DNA of 64,000 nucleotides, taken from Cherax quadricarinatus. Its lineage: Eukaryota; Arthropoda; Malacostraca; Decapoda; Parastacidae. The DNA lies in assembly GCF_038502225.1 (NCBI RefSeq), contig NC_091298.1, forward strand, positions 45,306,957-45,370,956, in the 5' to 3' direction. Under the pieces are notes generated by a model. It was not told where the DNA came from. It did no database searches and worked only from the letters and a program-made list of their open reading frames with translations. Position numbers and translations under genes: made by a program. This document shows positions 1-10,530 of this stretch, piece after piece; position 1 is the stretch's first letter, and every line of letters starts with the position of its first letter.

Positions 1-91
1 AAGTCTTGTGATAATATTGTGATATATAGTGGATAGCATAAGGATACCATGATACCGGAAACCCCAGGTGTGAATAGTTGCCAGCAGTCGC

Positions 92-168
92 CTGTACTCG
101 CCTATTTGTGGTTGCAGGGGTCGATTCATAGCTCTTGTCCCCGCCTCTTCACTGATCGCTACTGTATA
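92..168 (-). mobile_element. LINE 3'-end fragment (jockey/CR1-like tail)
   Basis: This stretch closely matches 48086-48155, where the same sequence lies directly downstream of a minus-strand LINE reverse-transcriptase C-terminus. Shared words include CCTATTTGTGGTTGCAGGGG and CCCCGCCTCTTC. It is therefore read as a severely 5'-truncated LINE copy with only 3' untranslated sequence left. The remaining bases of 1-644 show no convincing coding sequence. Confidence 0.6.
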
Positions 169-644
169 CTACCACACAAGTCAGTTCATTTTTAGTAAAC
201 TTTTGACACTTGTTAGCCGCCGACCATTATGAAAAATCGTAGTGATACCAAAGTATACAGCTTGTGGCAATACGAAAGTGAAGGAAAAGGATAGGCTAAA
301 CAGCCTCAAATCACCCAGGTTGTATAAGAGCTGCAGCGGTTGCCAGTACACTCAACATGGAATCTGTCGAGTGTACCAGAAGTAAAGTTGTGGTGGGGAA
401 GTGTAGTAATGAAAATTAAAGTTAATGTTCCTGAAACTGAAATTATAAATAAGCCATAAATCATTATATATCAAACACAAAAAATTAAAAAGTTAAGTGT
501 AGTTATTACGTAAATAAACTGGAGCCTAGGGAGGTAAAAGCCTTGTCTGTGGGCATATACAAAATATTAAGAGAAATTGACCACCCTAGGGCAACATTTG
601 TAACTTCACAAAAGCACTAAACAAACGTTCACTACTTTAGTTAG

Positions 645-1130
645 TTTAATATGTTTATTATGCACCCCATACCCATCCTGTGGGCGGTAGTCAAAAGATT
701 ACAGAGGTACATAATTGGTCCAGGGACTGGACTCCAAAGTTTTGATAGCTGAGCAAGTTACAGAGGTAATGAACTCACAATTTACAAAGGTAATGAACTC
801 ACAATTTACAAAGGTAATGAACTCCAGGTAGGTCTGGTCACAATCATGACAAGTTACAAAGGTATTTACAGATTACAGAGGTACGTAATGGGTCCAGGGA
901 CTGGGCCCCCAAAGTTTTGATAGCTGAACTAGGTACAAAGGTAATGAGCTCACAAGTTACGAAGGTAATGAATTCTGTAGAATGGTTACTTACGTTTATA
1001 CATGGCTACAATCATGAACAAATTATAGAGTAATGAGCAATTCACACTTCCACACCCGGTCACAACTGTAATGAGTTATTGGTGCAAATATTGATTGTTG
1101 AGTCACACACACGTTCACTACTGTAGGTCT
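645..1130. repeat. dispersed repeat, copy 1
   Basis: The stretch beginning TTTATTATGCACCCCATACC recurs at 55122-55430 with the same order of sub-motifs: the cacccc-atacccatcctgtggg block, then 'ggtccagggactgg', then 'acaaggtaatgaactc'. Copy 1 is longer because the 'tacaaaggtaatgaactcac' module is tandemly repeated near 770-830 and the head module recurs near 870-930. No reading frame is convincing, so it is an unclassified interspersed element. Confidence 0.6.
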
Positions 1131-1194
1131 AATTACCCGGCAGGATAAACTCTCTTACAAAAATATATTTTTAATATCCATAATTATTTTCCAG

Positions 1195-1275
1195 TAAAGT
1201 AGGCCTTAAACAAGGATGTGTGATGTCACTGCGGTTGTTCAATATATTTATAGATGGGGTTGTAAGAGAAGTGAC
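1195..1275 (+). pseudogene. RTE-type LINE reverse transcriptase fragment
   Basis: The + strand reads GLKQGCVMSLRLFNIFIDG followed by VVREV and a stop. This resembles the RT block 'KQGCVMSPxLFNIFMDG' of RTE-group non-LTR elements. Only about 26 codons remain, with no endonuclease or further RT motifs around them. It is a relic that sits head-on against a different LINE fragment on the other strand (1334-1680). Confidence 0.6.
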
Positions 1276-1333
1276 ATGAGAGGTGGAGTGAACCAGTCGG
1301 TCTATCTCATATCCCAGGATCTTGCTAGGGTTT

Positions 1334-1680
1334 CTAATGGCTGTAGGCGTACCTCTGATGGAGATACCCCCTTTGTCTTCTATGGCTGAGGAAAAACAAA
1401 CGATTGTCCTGATAAGGACTGTCTGGGTTGGTCGTGATACGCCATTTCTTCTCCCAGTTCGCTGTTCTACATAGTTCAGTATTCATTTTTTCAATTACAA
1501 TCTCATACTTATATTTTCCTGTCACAGCGGTGGACAAAACTACATGGACAACATTATCAGCAAATTGGGTGATAGGTGTATCATTAAACTCAGGTTGAGG
1601 GAGATCGTTGACATATATGTTCAATAATAGCGGGCTAAGGCACGAGCCTTGTGGTACTCCAGCTGTCGGTGTGAACGGCT
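1334..1680 (-). pseudogene. LINE reverse transcriptase fragment (jockey-like)
   Basis: On the minus strand the reading frame runs from TPTAGVPQGSCLSPLLLN into IYVNDLPQP and ITQFADNVVHVV. These are RT motif B (GVPQGS) and a variant of the catalytic motif C, where FADN replaces the usual FADD. The frame then degrades after about 115 codons. The altered catalytic motif and the lack of other domains mark it as dead. It is a different LINE lineage from the one beginning at 1690. Confidence 0.7.
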
Positions 1681-2416
1681 CTGCTGTCTTACCTCTTCAA
1701 GGGGGGCTCCTTGGCATGGTGAAGAAGCTCTTGGTCTGAGGAATTAGACCTGTCAGTCTCCTTCTTCAGACTGAACCTAATTACCCCCCAATCCCCCCTT
1801 CCCTATCCCATCCTCCCCTTTTTCCTTTCCTCCTCCCCCTCCTCCTCCTCCTCCTCCTCCCCATCCCTCCCTTTTGCCCTTCCTCTTTTTGGCCTTTGGG
1901 ATTTTACCCACAGGCACGCTAGTTCCTAGATAGGGGAAAGGGTACCAGGGTCCATCCCATTCTGTTGAGGTTCTTGGCGGTGGCATAGTTTGCTGTGGAA
2001 TCTGGATCACCTGGGGATGTCCCAATCCCTCTCCGGTATCCCAGAGGGTGGCTTTGGGTGTCTTTCGGGCCATTGGTGTATCTCTGGAAGCCACCTTTCG
2101 GATTCCGGGGGTGGTGGCCGAAGGAGGCATGCTTTGTGGCAGATATCCGGCTGCCCTCTCTTTTGTCCACCGAGGTAGCTCGGCAGATGTGAGGTTGCTA
2201 TCCTGGATTGCTGGTTTACTGGTATGAAGGGTAGGGTATGGCACAAGTTCCATGCTGCATCTGCACTACTTGCGGTGCTGAGGCACAGAGGGAGATTTCC
2301 GGCCCTTTCATTCCTCCTGGGAACAATTCCTACCTGCTCCCCCTTTTTTTATTCTTTTTTTTTATTTTTTTTTATTTTTTTTTCTTAAAAACAAAAAGAA
2401 AAGGAGTAACCTAACC

Positions 2417-3650
2417 ATGGAGAACCCAATCCATGAACCTACTACCCCCGGGCCCCTTCTTGATACCGCACCCCATTCTGACCCTGCCTCATTTTTTGAC
2501 CACTCTTTGGACACTCCTGATGCCCCTGTACCTCTTGCTGGTGCTGTTTCCTCACCCGCTTCAGGTACCAGGGTTTCGACTGACTCCTTCGATTTGTCCG
2601 ACCTCCGCTCTCCTTTGGCTATGCTTCCGGCCTCTCCCTTTATGGTACGGCAATTTTCGAATCGCCAGCTCGTTTCACGTCAGACCAACTCCGGTCCCAC
2701 TCCTAAATGCCAACGACAATCTCCTGATGGTTACTTCGTTACCTTCCCATTCTACTCGGAAAAGACCGACACGTCATGCACTACCTCTCCACGCTCAGTT
2801 TCGGACCACACAATGGACTAAATTCTTTACTTTCAGACTGACTTATGCCTATCTTTCCGACCATAGTATTGGCAAAGTGCTCCTGCGCCATGTTGGTAGA
2901 GATATTTCATTTCATGCTCTCAAGAGTGGTATGCGCATTGTCACTGTCCAGAATGCTACCCAAGCTCATGATCTTTCTCCCCTTTTGCATATCGATACTA
3001 CTCCTATCACTATTGAAAAACGTCTTTCTCTCAATTCTTGTAGTGGTACTGTCATTCTGCCCCATACCATAGTCCAACAGAATTTCCAGACATGTGGCAA
3101 TGACATTCTTGAACAGCTGGAACTCCAGGATCTCCCAATGCTCAAAGTAGACACTTATGTCCTTCCTGCCCGCGGGTGGAGACGATATCCTTGCAATGTG
3201 GCTCGATTAACTTTCGACAGCCGTGAACTCCCGTCCTCTGTTTGTCGTGGGACATCGGTTACAAGTTCGAAAGGTGATCCCTACACTGCAACAGTGTACA
3301 AATTGCTGGCGTTTTGGTCACCCAGTGAAATATTGCAGATCTATAGCCAAATGCCCAGTCTGTGGTGCCGACGACCATTCTAATACGTCTTGCAGTCTAC
3401 TTCCATCTTGCCTTAATTGTCATGAGGTTCACCCTTCGTATTCTCGCCGTTGCCAGGTCTACTTAAATGAGCGTGAAATCTGTTGCCTCAAAGAGGCAGA
3501 AGGTCTCCCTTATGCTATGGCAGTTTCTCATCTCCTCCTCCAAGGGAGACTACCCCGTGTTTCTTATTCTCATGTTTCAAAACGTCCCCCCCCACTTCTG
3601 GGGTCCCATCTTCTGCAACCTCCTCTGTGGTTACCCCTCCCATAGCCACT
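2417..3650 (+). pseudogene. I-like LINE ORF1 (gag-like, zinc knuckles), frameshifted
   Basis: ORF1 starts at the ATG at 2417 (context aaccATGg), just after an A/T-rich leader. The ORF1 protein of this group binds the element RNA. The frame shifts near 2740-2800 into a second frame containing KVLLRHVGRDISFHAL and similar conserved text, then shifts again near 3215-3240. The last frame has a cysteine-rich region, CTNCWRFGHPVKYC (CX2CX4HX4C) followed by CPVCGADDHSNTSC and CLNC, which is a zinc-knuckle array. At least two frameshifts separate the parts, so this is a relic. The Ser/Pro-rich region 3650-4340 between the ORFs is probably the decayed ORF1 C-terminus. Confidence 0.75.
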
Positions 3651-4375
3651 CCTGTATCCAATCCTTTTGCTGTCCTGGGCCCTGACGTCCCTACAACACC
3701 TCAGTCTGTTCTCACATCTTCGCGTCCTTCCTCACAAGCCCAGGTATTGACAAGACCTCGTACGACACCTTATACCAATCGCCCCTCTACTTCTCAGAAG
3801 TCCAAAAAATCCCCATTGCTCAAATCTTTTGCCCCCTCCTTCCCTTTATCCACCTCTGCATTTTACCTTTCCAGTCTGTGCCTAGTTCTTCCCTTCTCCC
3901 TGGCTCTGTTACAAGTATGGAGGTTTACCCTCTTCCTCGTACTATGCCTTCCACCCCTGTCCCCTCCCAAATTTCTCCCTCTTCTGCCACCTCCCAGGTT
4001 TCTGCCTCTTCTGTCTCCTCCCACACTTCTTCTCCAGTCTCCTACACTCTTTCGTCCCCCTCTACTTTGGTAGTCCATTAATGTCCCAATCTTTACTCAT
4101 CCTCCTCCTTCTACTTCTAATATTGTCTCCCATACATCTTTGAATTCAGAAACGCTTGAAACCATTTCAGAATATATTGCAGAGACTAAACCTTCAATGG
4201 ACACTGATCCACCTCCTATTCCTTCTCCTCCATCTCCACAACTCCATTCTTCACAATGCTCCGCTCCTTCGCTGCTTGAACGTCTTCCGATGCCACCGTA
4301 CACTGACTTTTCTAACCCCTCTAGTCCATAGGTGCCCTTCACTATGGATTCCTGATATTTTCTTCATCACCAATC

Positions 4376-7300
4376 ATGGCCTATTTACAGTGGAATATCC
4401 GCGGCCTCGTGTAATCGGGGTGAACTTCAGATGTTGCTTTCCAGGTTTTCCCATGTTGGTGCTTGCTTACAAGAACCAAAATTACACTCGGCTGTTTCCC
4501 AACCTATCTCGGGCTATAATTTATTGTATTCTTCGAATCCTTACTCAGATGGGTCCTTTAATGAAAGTGCCCTTCTTCTACACAATGATATTCCGTACTG
4601 TCAACTATTTGTCCATACCTCGCTGCATTACACTGCAGCCCGTATCCACTTGAATAAGTGGTTTACAATATGTTCTTTATATCTCTCTCCTTCTCGAGCA
4701 TTTTCTATCCCAGATTTTGCCTTTCTTGTTTCATCCTTACCACCACCACTTCTGTTACTTGGCGATTTTAATGCCCACCATTTCCTCGGGGGGGGGGGTC
4801 TCATTGTGACTCACGTGGCATCCAGTTGGAGGCTTTTCTCGCCTCTCACCCCCTCCATGTTTTAAATACGGGTACTCCCACCCATTTTGATCCTCGTACT
4901 CATGCTCTCTCTTGCATCGATCTATCGGTCTGCTCTTCCTCCACTGCACTAAACTTCACCTGGTCTGTTCTACCAGACTTACATGACAGTGATCATTTTC
5001 CAATCATTCTTACTTCTCCTTCATATTCACCACCTTTTCATAGCCCTTGCTGGCAATTTGATCGGGCAAATTGGGACCTTTACTCGCAACTCACTGCTTT
5101 TAGTGAGGTTCCTTCTTCATCCTCCATTGACGAGCTCCTACACCTCTTCTCAACGTCAGATTTCACCACAGCTTCTCATTCTATACCCCAAACCTCAGGC
5201 AGGCATTCTCAGAAGTGCGTGCCTTGGTGGTCTCCTGCTTGTGCTCGTGCAGTACATTTGAAACGTGCTGCATGGGGCAGGTACTGGTAAAATGGAACCG
5301 ATGAGAGACTTCTTGATTTTAAGCAGAAGCATGTGGTCACTCGCCGTGTCATCCATGACGCTAAACACACTTGCTGGCGAGATTGTTTTCACCATCACCT
5401 CTGCTTCCTCTGAGTGCAGTCTGGAAAAAAAGTGAGGAAATTGAGTGGTAAATACTTTCCTGACCCGGCTCCTGTTCTACGGGTCGCCGGTGTTGATGTA
5501 GCAAACCCTCTTGACGTTGCCATTGAAATTGGCACTCATCTGGTCCGTATTTCCCGGGGGCTCCATCTATGCCCCTCGTTTCTTTCCTCAAAGTCTGCCA
5601 GAGAGTTAGTACCCTTGGACTTTTCTTCTCTCAGAGAAGAGCAGTATAATGTGCCTTTTACACTTCAGGAACTGGAGGCAACACTCTCAGCTTGCCGATC
5701 ATCGACAGCTGGGCCTGACGATATTCATATTCGGATGTTACAACATTTACATCAGTCAGCCCTTGTAGTCCTCTTACACCTCTTCAATCTTATTTGGTCA
5801 AAAGGAGTTCTTCCCCAGCTGTGAAAATCCGCCATTGTTCTCCCTTTCTGCAAGCCGGGTACTACAGGACATGATGCCTCCCACTATCGTCCCATTGCTC
5901 TTACCAGTGCAGTTTGCATAGTGATGGAACGTCTGGTAAATCGACGTTTAATGTGGTATTTAGAGACACACAACAGTCTCTCCACTAGTCGATATGGCTT
6001 TCGTAAGGGCCGATCTACCATAGACCCCTTACTATGCTTGGATACATACGTTCGTAATGCCTTTGCGAATAACCACTCAGTTATTCCCATGTTTTTTGAC
6101 CTTGAGAAGGCATATGACACAACTTGGAGGTATAATATTTTGGTCCATGCCCACTCCTTAGGCCTCCAAGGCAATCTACCATCCTTCCTTAAGAACTTTT
6201 TAACTGACAGACATTTCCGTGTTTTCAGTCAATAATGTGCTCTTCCCCGGACTTTGTCCAAGCTGAGGGTGTCCCTCAGAGATGTGTTCTGAGCATAACA
6301 CTTTTTCTCCTTGCTGTAAATGATTTGGTCTCTGTTCTTCTATCCAATATTTGGTCATCCCTCTGTTGATGACTTCGCTATTGCTTGTGCAGGCGCTGAC
6401 TGTCGCCTAATTACAGTTTCTCTCCAGCATGCGGTTGACCGTGTTTCCAATTGGGCCACCACACATGGGTTTAAATTTTCCAGTACCAAAACTCGCCAAA
6501 TTACTTTCACTAGATGCTCTGTCATCTCGATCATCCTTTGTATCTCTATGGCTCCCTTATCCCTGAACGTGATAGTCAGGTTTCTAGGCCTCCTCTTTGA
6601 CCGTAGGTTATCCTGGAAACCCCACATTACCTCTCTAAAGGCAACTTGTCACAGCCAGCTGAGCCTTCTTAAAACCCTTGCTCATCTTTCATGGGGAGCT
6701 GATCGTCGAACTCTCCTTCGCCTACATTCAGCCCTCATTTTATCGAAACTCGATTATGATGACCAGATCTATTCAGCGGCCTTTCCTGCTACTCTCTCTA
6801 GCCTTAACCCCATCCATCACTGAGGATTACGTTTATGCCTTGGTGCTTTTCGCTCTTTCCCTGTTGAGAGCCTCTATGCAGAAGCGAATGTTCCATCCTT
6901 GTCCGATTGCCGTGATGCCCATTGCCTTTGCTACTATGTACACTCTCACGATCTCCGCAATTCTTCCATTTATAGAATGATCACCGATATTAGTAGACAT
7001 TCTTTATTTGTTCGCCGCCCCTGTTTGCTCCATCCCTTCTCTCTCCGCCTACGTTCGCTCTTGTCTTCCCTCCAGTTACCTCCTTTATATGTTCATGTAG
7101 CATCTCACTTTTCCCTACCCCCCTTGGAAGTTCCAGCTGTTTAGGTCTGTTCTTTCTCACTCCCTTGCTCGAAAGCCCAACTGCCTACGGTGGCTTCCCG
7201 CTCTCTTTTTCTTGACCACTTTCACTCTTATTCTCATGCCATCGCAGTGTACACAGATGGCTTTGTCTTCTGACGGCGTCGGATTTGCAACAGTGTTTCC

Positions 7301-8070
7301 GGACAGCGTCGTGCGAGGGCATTTACTGTCTTCAGCTAGCATTTTTACTGTTGAATTGTATGCCATTCTTGCAGCACTTATTTGTATCGCATCTATGCCT
7401 GTCATCATCATTTGTGGTTGTCTCAGACTCCCTTAGTGCTCTACAGGCTATATGGAAATTTGATACACCTCACCCCCTAGTTCTCCGTATCCAACTTTGG
7501 CTACGCCGTATCTCTACCAAGCATAAAGATATTGTTTTTTGTTGGGTCCCTGGTCATGTTGACGTACAGGGCAATGAACAGGCAGACACTGCTGCGCAGT
7601 CAGCAGTACATGACCTACCAATTTCATATAGGTGTGTTCCATTTCTGGACTATTTTGCTGTAATAGCTACCCACCTTCACACCCGTTGGCAACAACGTTG
7701 GTCAACTTTGCTCGGTAACAAACTTCATTCTATTAAACCGAGCATAGGTTACCGGCCGTCGTCTTGTCATCAGTGCCGAGGTTGGGAGACTACTCTCTCC
7801 CACCTTCGCATTGGCCACACTCGTCTTACTCGTGGGTATCTCATGGAGAGGCGCCCTGTTCCTCTCTGTGAGCAGTGTCAAGTTCCAGTATCGATTAGCC
7901 ACATTCTGTTAGACTGCCCTCTCTATCAACGAGCACGCAGAATTTACCTCCATCGTGGTCTCCGCTCTACTACTCTCTCTTTACCTTCCCTTCTTGCTGA
8001 TGGACCCTCCTTTAATCCTGACTCTCTCATTGCCTTCTTGACAACGACTGATTTACTCCACAAACTCTGA
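4376..8070 (+). pseudogene. I-like LINE ORF2 (endonuclease-RT-RNase H), broken
   Basis: The reading starts at the ATG at 4376 with MAYLQWNIRGL and is broken by a 1-nt shift at about 4412. Domains in order are: an apurinic-type endonuclease (LQEPK near 4470; LLLGDFNAHHF near 4755-4785; further blocks to 5250); an RT with SHYRPIALTSAV near 5880, YGFRKGRSTIDPLL near 5995, DLEKAYDTTW near 6100 and the catalytic VDDFAIA near 6370; and RNase H with VYTDG near 7250, DSLSALQAIW near 7425, VPGHVDVQGNEQAD near 7550, then a terminal Cys/His segment (HILLDCPLY near 7900). The stop is at 8068. Frameshifts at about 4790 (a run of nine G), 5290, 5410, 5820, 6235, 6825, 7140 and 7400 break it into pieces. 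Confidence 0.8.
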
Positions 8071-8261
8071 TGATGATACCTTTTGCACTCCCCTCAGCTC
8101 TTTCTACCTCAATCTCTTGCTACCCTCTACCCTTTCACCATCCACTGCCCCGCTGTTCTCCGTAACCTATTACACATCCATCTCCTTTTTGCCACCTGAT
8201 TCCCTCGCTTCCTTCCTGCCCTGCAGTGCTGTATAGCACTTGTGGCTTAGCACTTCTTTTT

Positions 8262-8294
<33 letters not shown>

Positions 8295-8442
8295 TAATAA
8301 TAATAATAATCTGCTGTCTTACCATTAAAGGTAGGGATGATTTTTGTTTGATAGGAAGTTGTATATAAATCAGAGAAAGGTCCAGTTGTGGTCCAGAGGC
8401 AAAAAGGAGTGGGAGTAATCGTAACAATGCACTCATCTTTAA

Positions 8443-8545
8443 ACCATACCACGGGTGGGGTTTGAACCCGCCATCAGAGAGTCTTAAAACTCCAGACTGT
8501 TTTGACTCTGATCGCGGGTTCAAATCCCACCCGTGGTATGGTTTG
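8443..8545. repeat. tRNA-like inverted pair (SINE head fragments)
   Basis: Two copies of a tRNA-like 3' half face each other. The left copy is on the minus strand and the right copy on the plus strand. Both hold a B-box-like GGGTTCAAAYCCCACCC and end in CGTGGTATGGTTT. The outer ~30 bases form an almost perfect inverted repeat around a spacer of about 40 bases. A functional tRNA is unlikely, because neither copy has a full acceptor stem or anticodon arm. It looks like a rearranged tRNA-derived SINE head. Confidence 0.6.
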
Positions 8546-8829
8546 CAATCGTGTCATTGCGATTTCATGAGTCGCATATCTTTCACAACAATCATTCCAC
8601 CAGTCAAACTACCGCCCCCATTCCTTCATTCTTACACTTCTGTCTAAAGAACTTTAACTTTACACTCTCCCAAAGTTAAAAAGAAGAAAAATCGTGTATT
8701 GCAAGAGAATATTCCTAGTGACTGTCACTACTTAGCCAATCAGAGAAATAATTAGAAGAACCATTGATATATGCTATATGAAACTTTAAAGACTGAAGGG
8801 ACAATTTCCACCTCAAGAGGCGACTGTTT

Positions 8830-9900
8830 GATAGTTTCTATTGTGGATTATTTTTGTTCAGTCGGAAGAAGTTTTCGTCTCGAGAAACACACGGGAAATG
8901 TGATACCATTGTAGTACTGTAACAACACAGCATTTAATCCGATATTTGAAGCATCAATTCTTAAACAAATTGGTGTGTTGATGTTCGGGTTTTTCAGGAT
9001 TGAATCTTTAAAGAATATTTGTTTTATGGCGTTAAAATTATCCCGAGTGTTCTATGATATTTCTGGAAGCTCCTTTATAGACTTTTTAAGGTAATCTGAT
9101 GATAATCCTGTAAAATCTGTAATGTTTTATATAAATTTAGCATAGAAATTTACATAGCCATGAAAACTTCGCCTGAGTTTTAGTTCATAGAAGGTTAAAT
9201 TTAAGTAACTCGTGAATCTTGTTAGGAAGAGATTTTAAACAGTTATTAGAAAGAATAAAGCCAAGATACTGTATTTGCCTAAATCTCAGAAAACATTTCT
9301 TTCGTTGGTCAGTAAGGCCATGAGATCGAAGCCTAGATATCACTTAGGATTATCCTCACCAGTCTTGTATAGGTAGCACATGCTGTCACGAGCCTGAAAG
9401 GCACAGTTCTATACTGCATCAGTCCTGTGTGTGTTGGAAAAGCAGTATATTGCTTGGAAGAGGGATGTAACATGACCTGGTGGTACACTTGTGTGATATC
9501 AATTTCTTGTGTGATATCAGTCAATAATAGGCATAGGCTCAGCATCCCACCAAGCGATAGCATTAAAAACCTCTAAAATCAAGTCTATTTGAATCATCTG
9601 ATCTTTTAATCATTATTGTAGGTGAGGAAAATGCCGATACCGAAGGTTGTATCATATTTAATTTTAATAATCTGTCTACCTCTCGGTCGAATGCATCCCT
9701 AAGATGTACCTGAACTGGATACATTTCCCTTTTCATAGGGGCTATCAGTAGTCAAATCGATTCTATAGACCACTGTAGGAATGTCGGTAAAAACATCAGA
9801 AAATGTTTTAAACATTGCAGTAGATCCTTTCTCTTCTTCTGGGTGAGAATAGACTTCAAGCGGTGGGAAACGAGTTACCACTTGGATGTTAGACATTGAT
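8830..9900 (-). pseudogene. Ty3/Gypsy pol remnant
   Basis: On the minus strand, recognisable Gypsy pol pieces occur in the right order. There is a pre-RT segment near 9800 (VFTDIPTVVYRIDLTTDSPY), then RT motifs (DITQVYHQVMLHPSSKQYTA near 9500; MQYRTVPFRLVTA near 9400; QIQYLGFILSNN near 9270), then RNase H text (ICLRIDASNIGLNAVLLQ near 8960; FSRRKL near 8870). Several stops and frame changes lie between them. No LTRs were found around it. It is unrelated in sequence to the intact Gypsy element at 17224-21570. Confidence 0.75.
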
Positions 9901-10530
9901 ACGTTACAAGGGTGTCAGAAAGTGTTGTGGTCGTGGAGTGATCTTCCAGAAGAAGCAAATGAGGCGACTCCATACATAGTATAAATGATTCTTATGATAA
10001 GGACCACAAGCGTAGAAGAGAGTAATGCTGCCGACCCAGCAACAGGGTTTGTACAAAATACCAAGAGATTATATAATAACAGAGTTGGGGATCTCAGAAC
10101 TTCACTCGCCCAACATGAAAGCACCAAATGTTAAATATTTAGTTCATACTAAAACCCGTACAAAAAATATTCACTAATTTTACAGTATTTGTGTTTATAT
10201 ATGTGGATCTATTATCAGGTCTTCACAACCAGTGCCAAAGAAGCTATATTCACACCAGAACCAGTCTATTATAAACTGAAAGGTATGACTAGTGGCTAAC
10301 ACTCGACACCCACACCTAGAACTTGAGTACAACTCAAAGTTCAATAACATTGATAACATAATCTATCTCAGCTTTTGTGTGTGTTCCCAGCCACTCCTTG
10401 ATATTTCTTGTCTGGCCTCCAGCACTTCTTGCCACACTCCCACACTGATACTTTATCTTACTATCCACACTCCCATACGCTAAAATCCTTGTACTCTTAC
10501 CATACTTTGTCGCCGACCTTCCGAGCACTT
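9901..10530. other. no gene seen
   Basis: A/T-moderate sequence between the Gypsy remnant and the satellite. One minus-strand frame (9915-10127) is hydrophobic but has no recognisable domain. The last ~150 bases before 10531 show no unit repeat, so the satellite edge is sharp. Confidence 0.5.

Larger units (their letters stand above)
1690..8320 (+). mobile_element. I-like LINE, long but degraded
   Basis: This non-LTR retrotransposon spans about 6.6 kb: a 5' leader (1690-2416), a gag-like ORF1 with zinc knuckles, an ORF2 with endonuclease, reverse transcriptase and RNase H, a short 3' UTR, and a tail of TAA repeats at 8260-8310. The RNase H domain and the TAA tail are typical of the I group within the jockey superfamily. 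Both ORFs carry several frameshifts and stops, so the copy cannot be autonomous. Its 5' start is estimated from similarity between its first ~80 bases and the short element at 61090-61255. Related 3' ends occur near 57005-57055 and 61215-61255. A purine/pyrimidine-rich block (1790-1880) lies in the leader. Confidence 0.8.

Noticed and set aside
1777..2253. Minus-strand frame of 158 codons with a glycine run
   Set aside because: It is antisense to the I-like LINE leader and its pyrimidine-rich block, with no domain.
8443..8545. Functional tRNA gene
   Set aside because: Only the T-arm half is present in each orientation, and no complete cloverleaf can be drawn.
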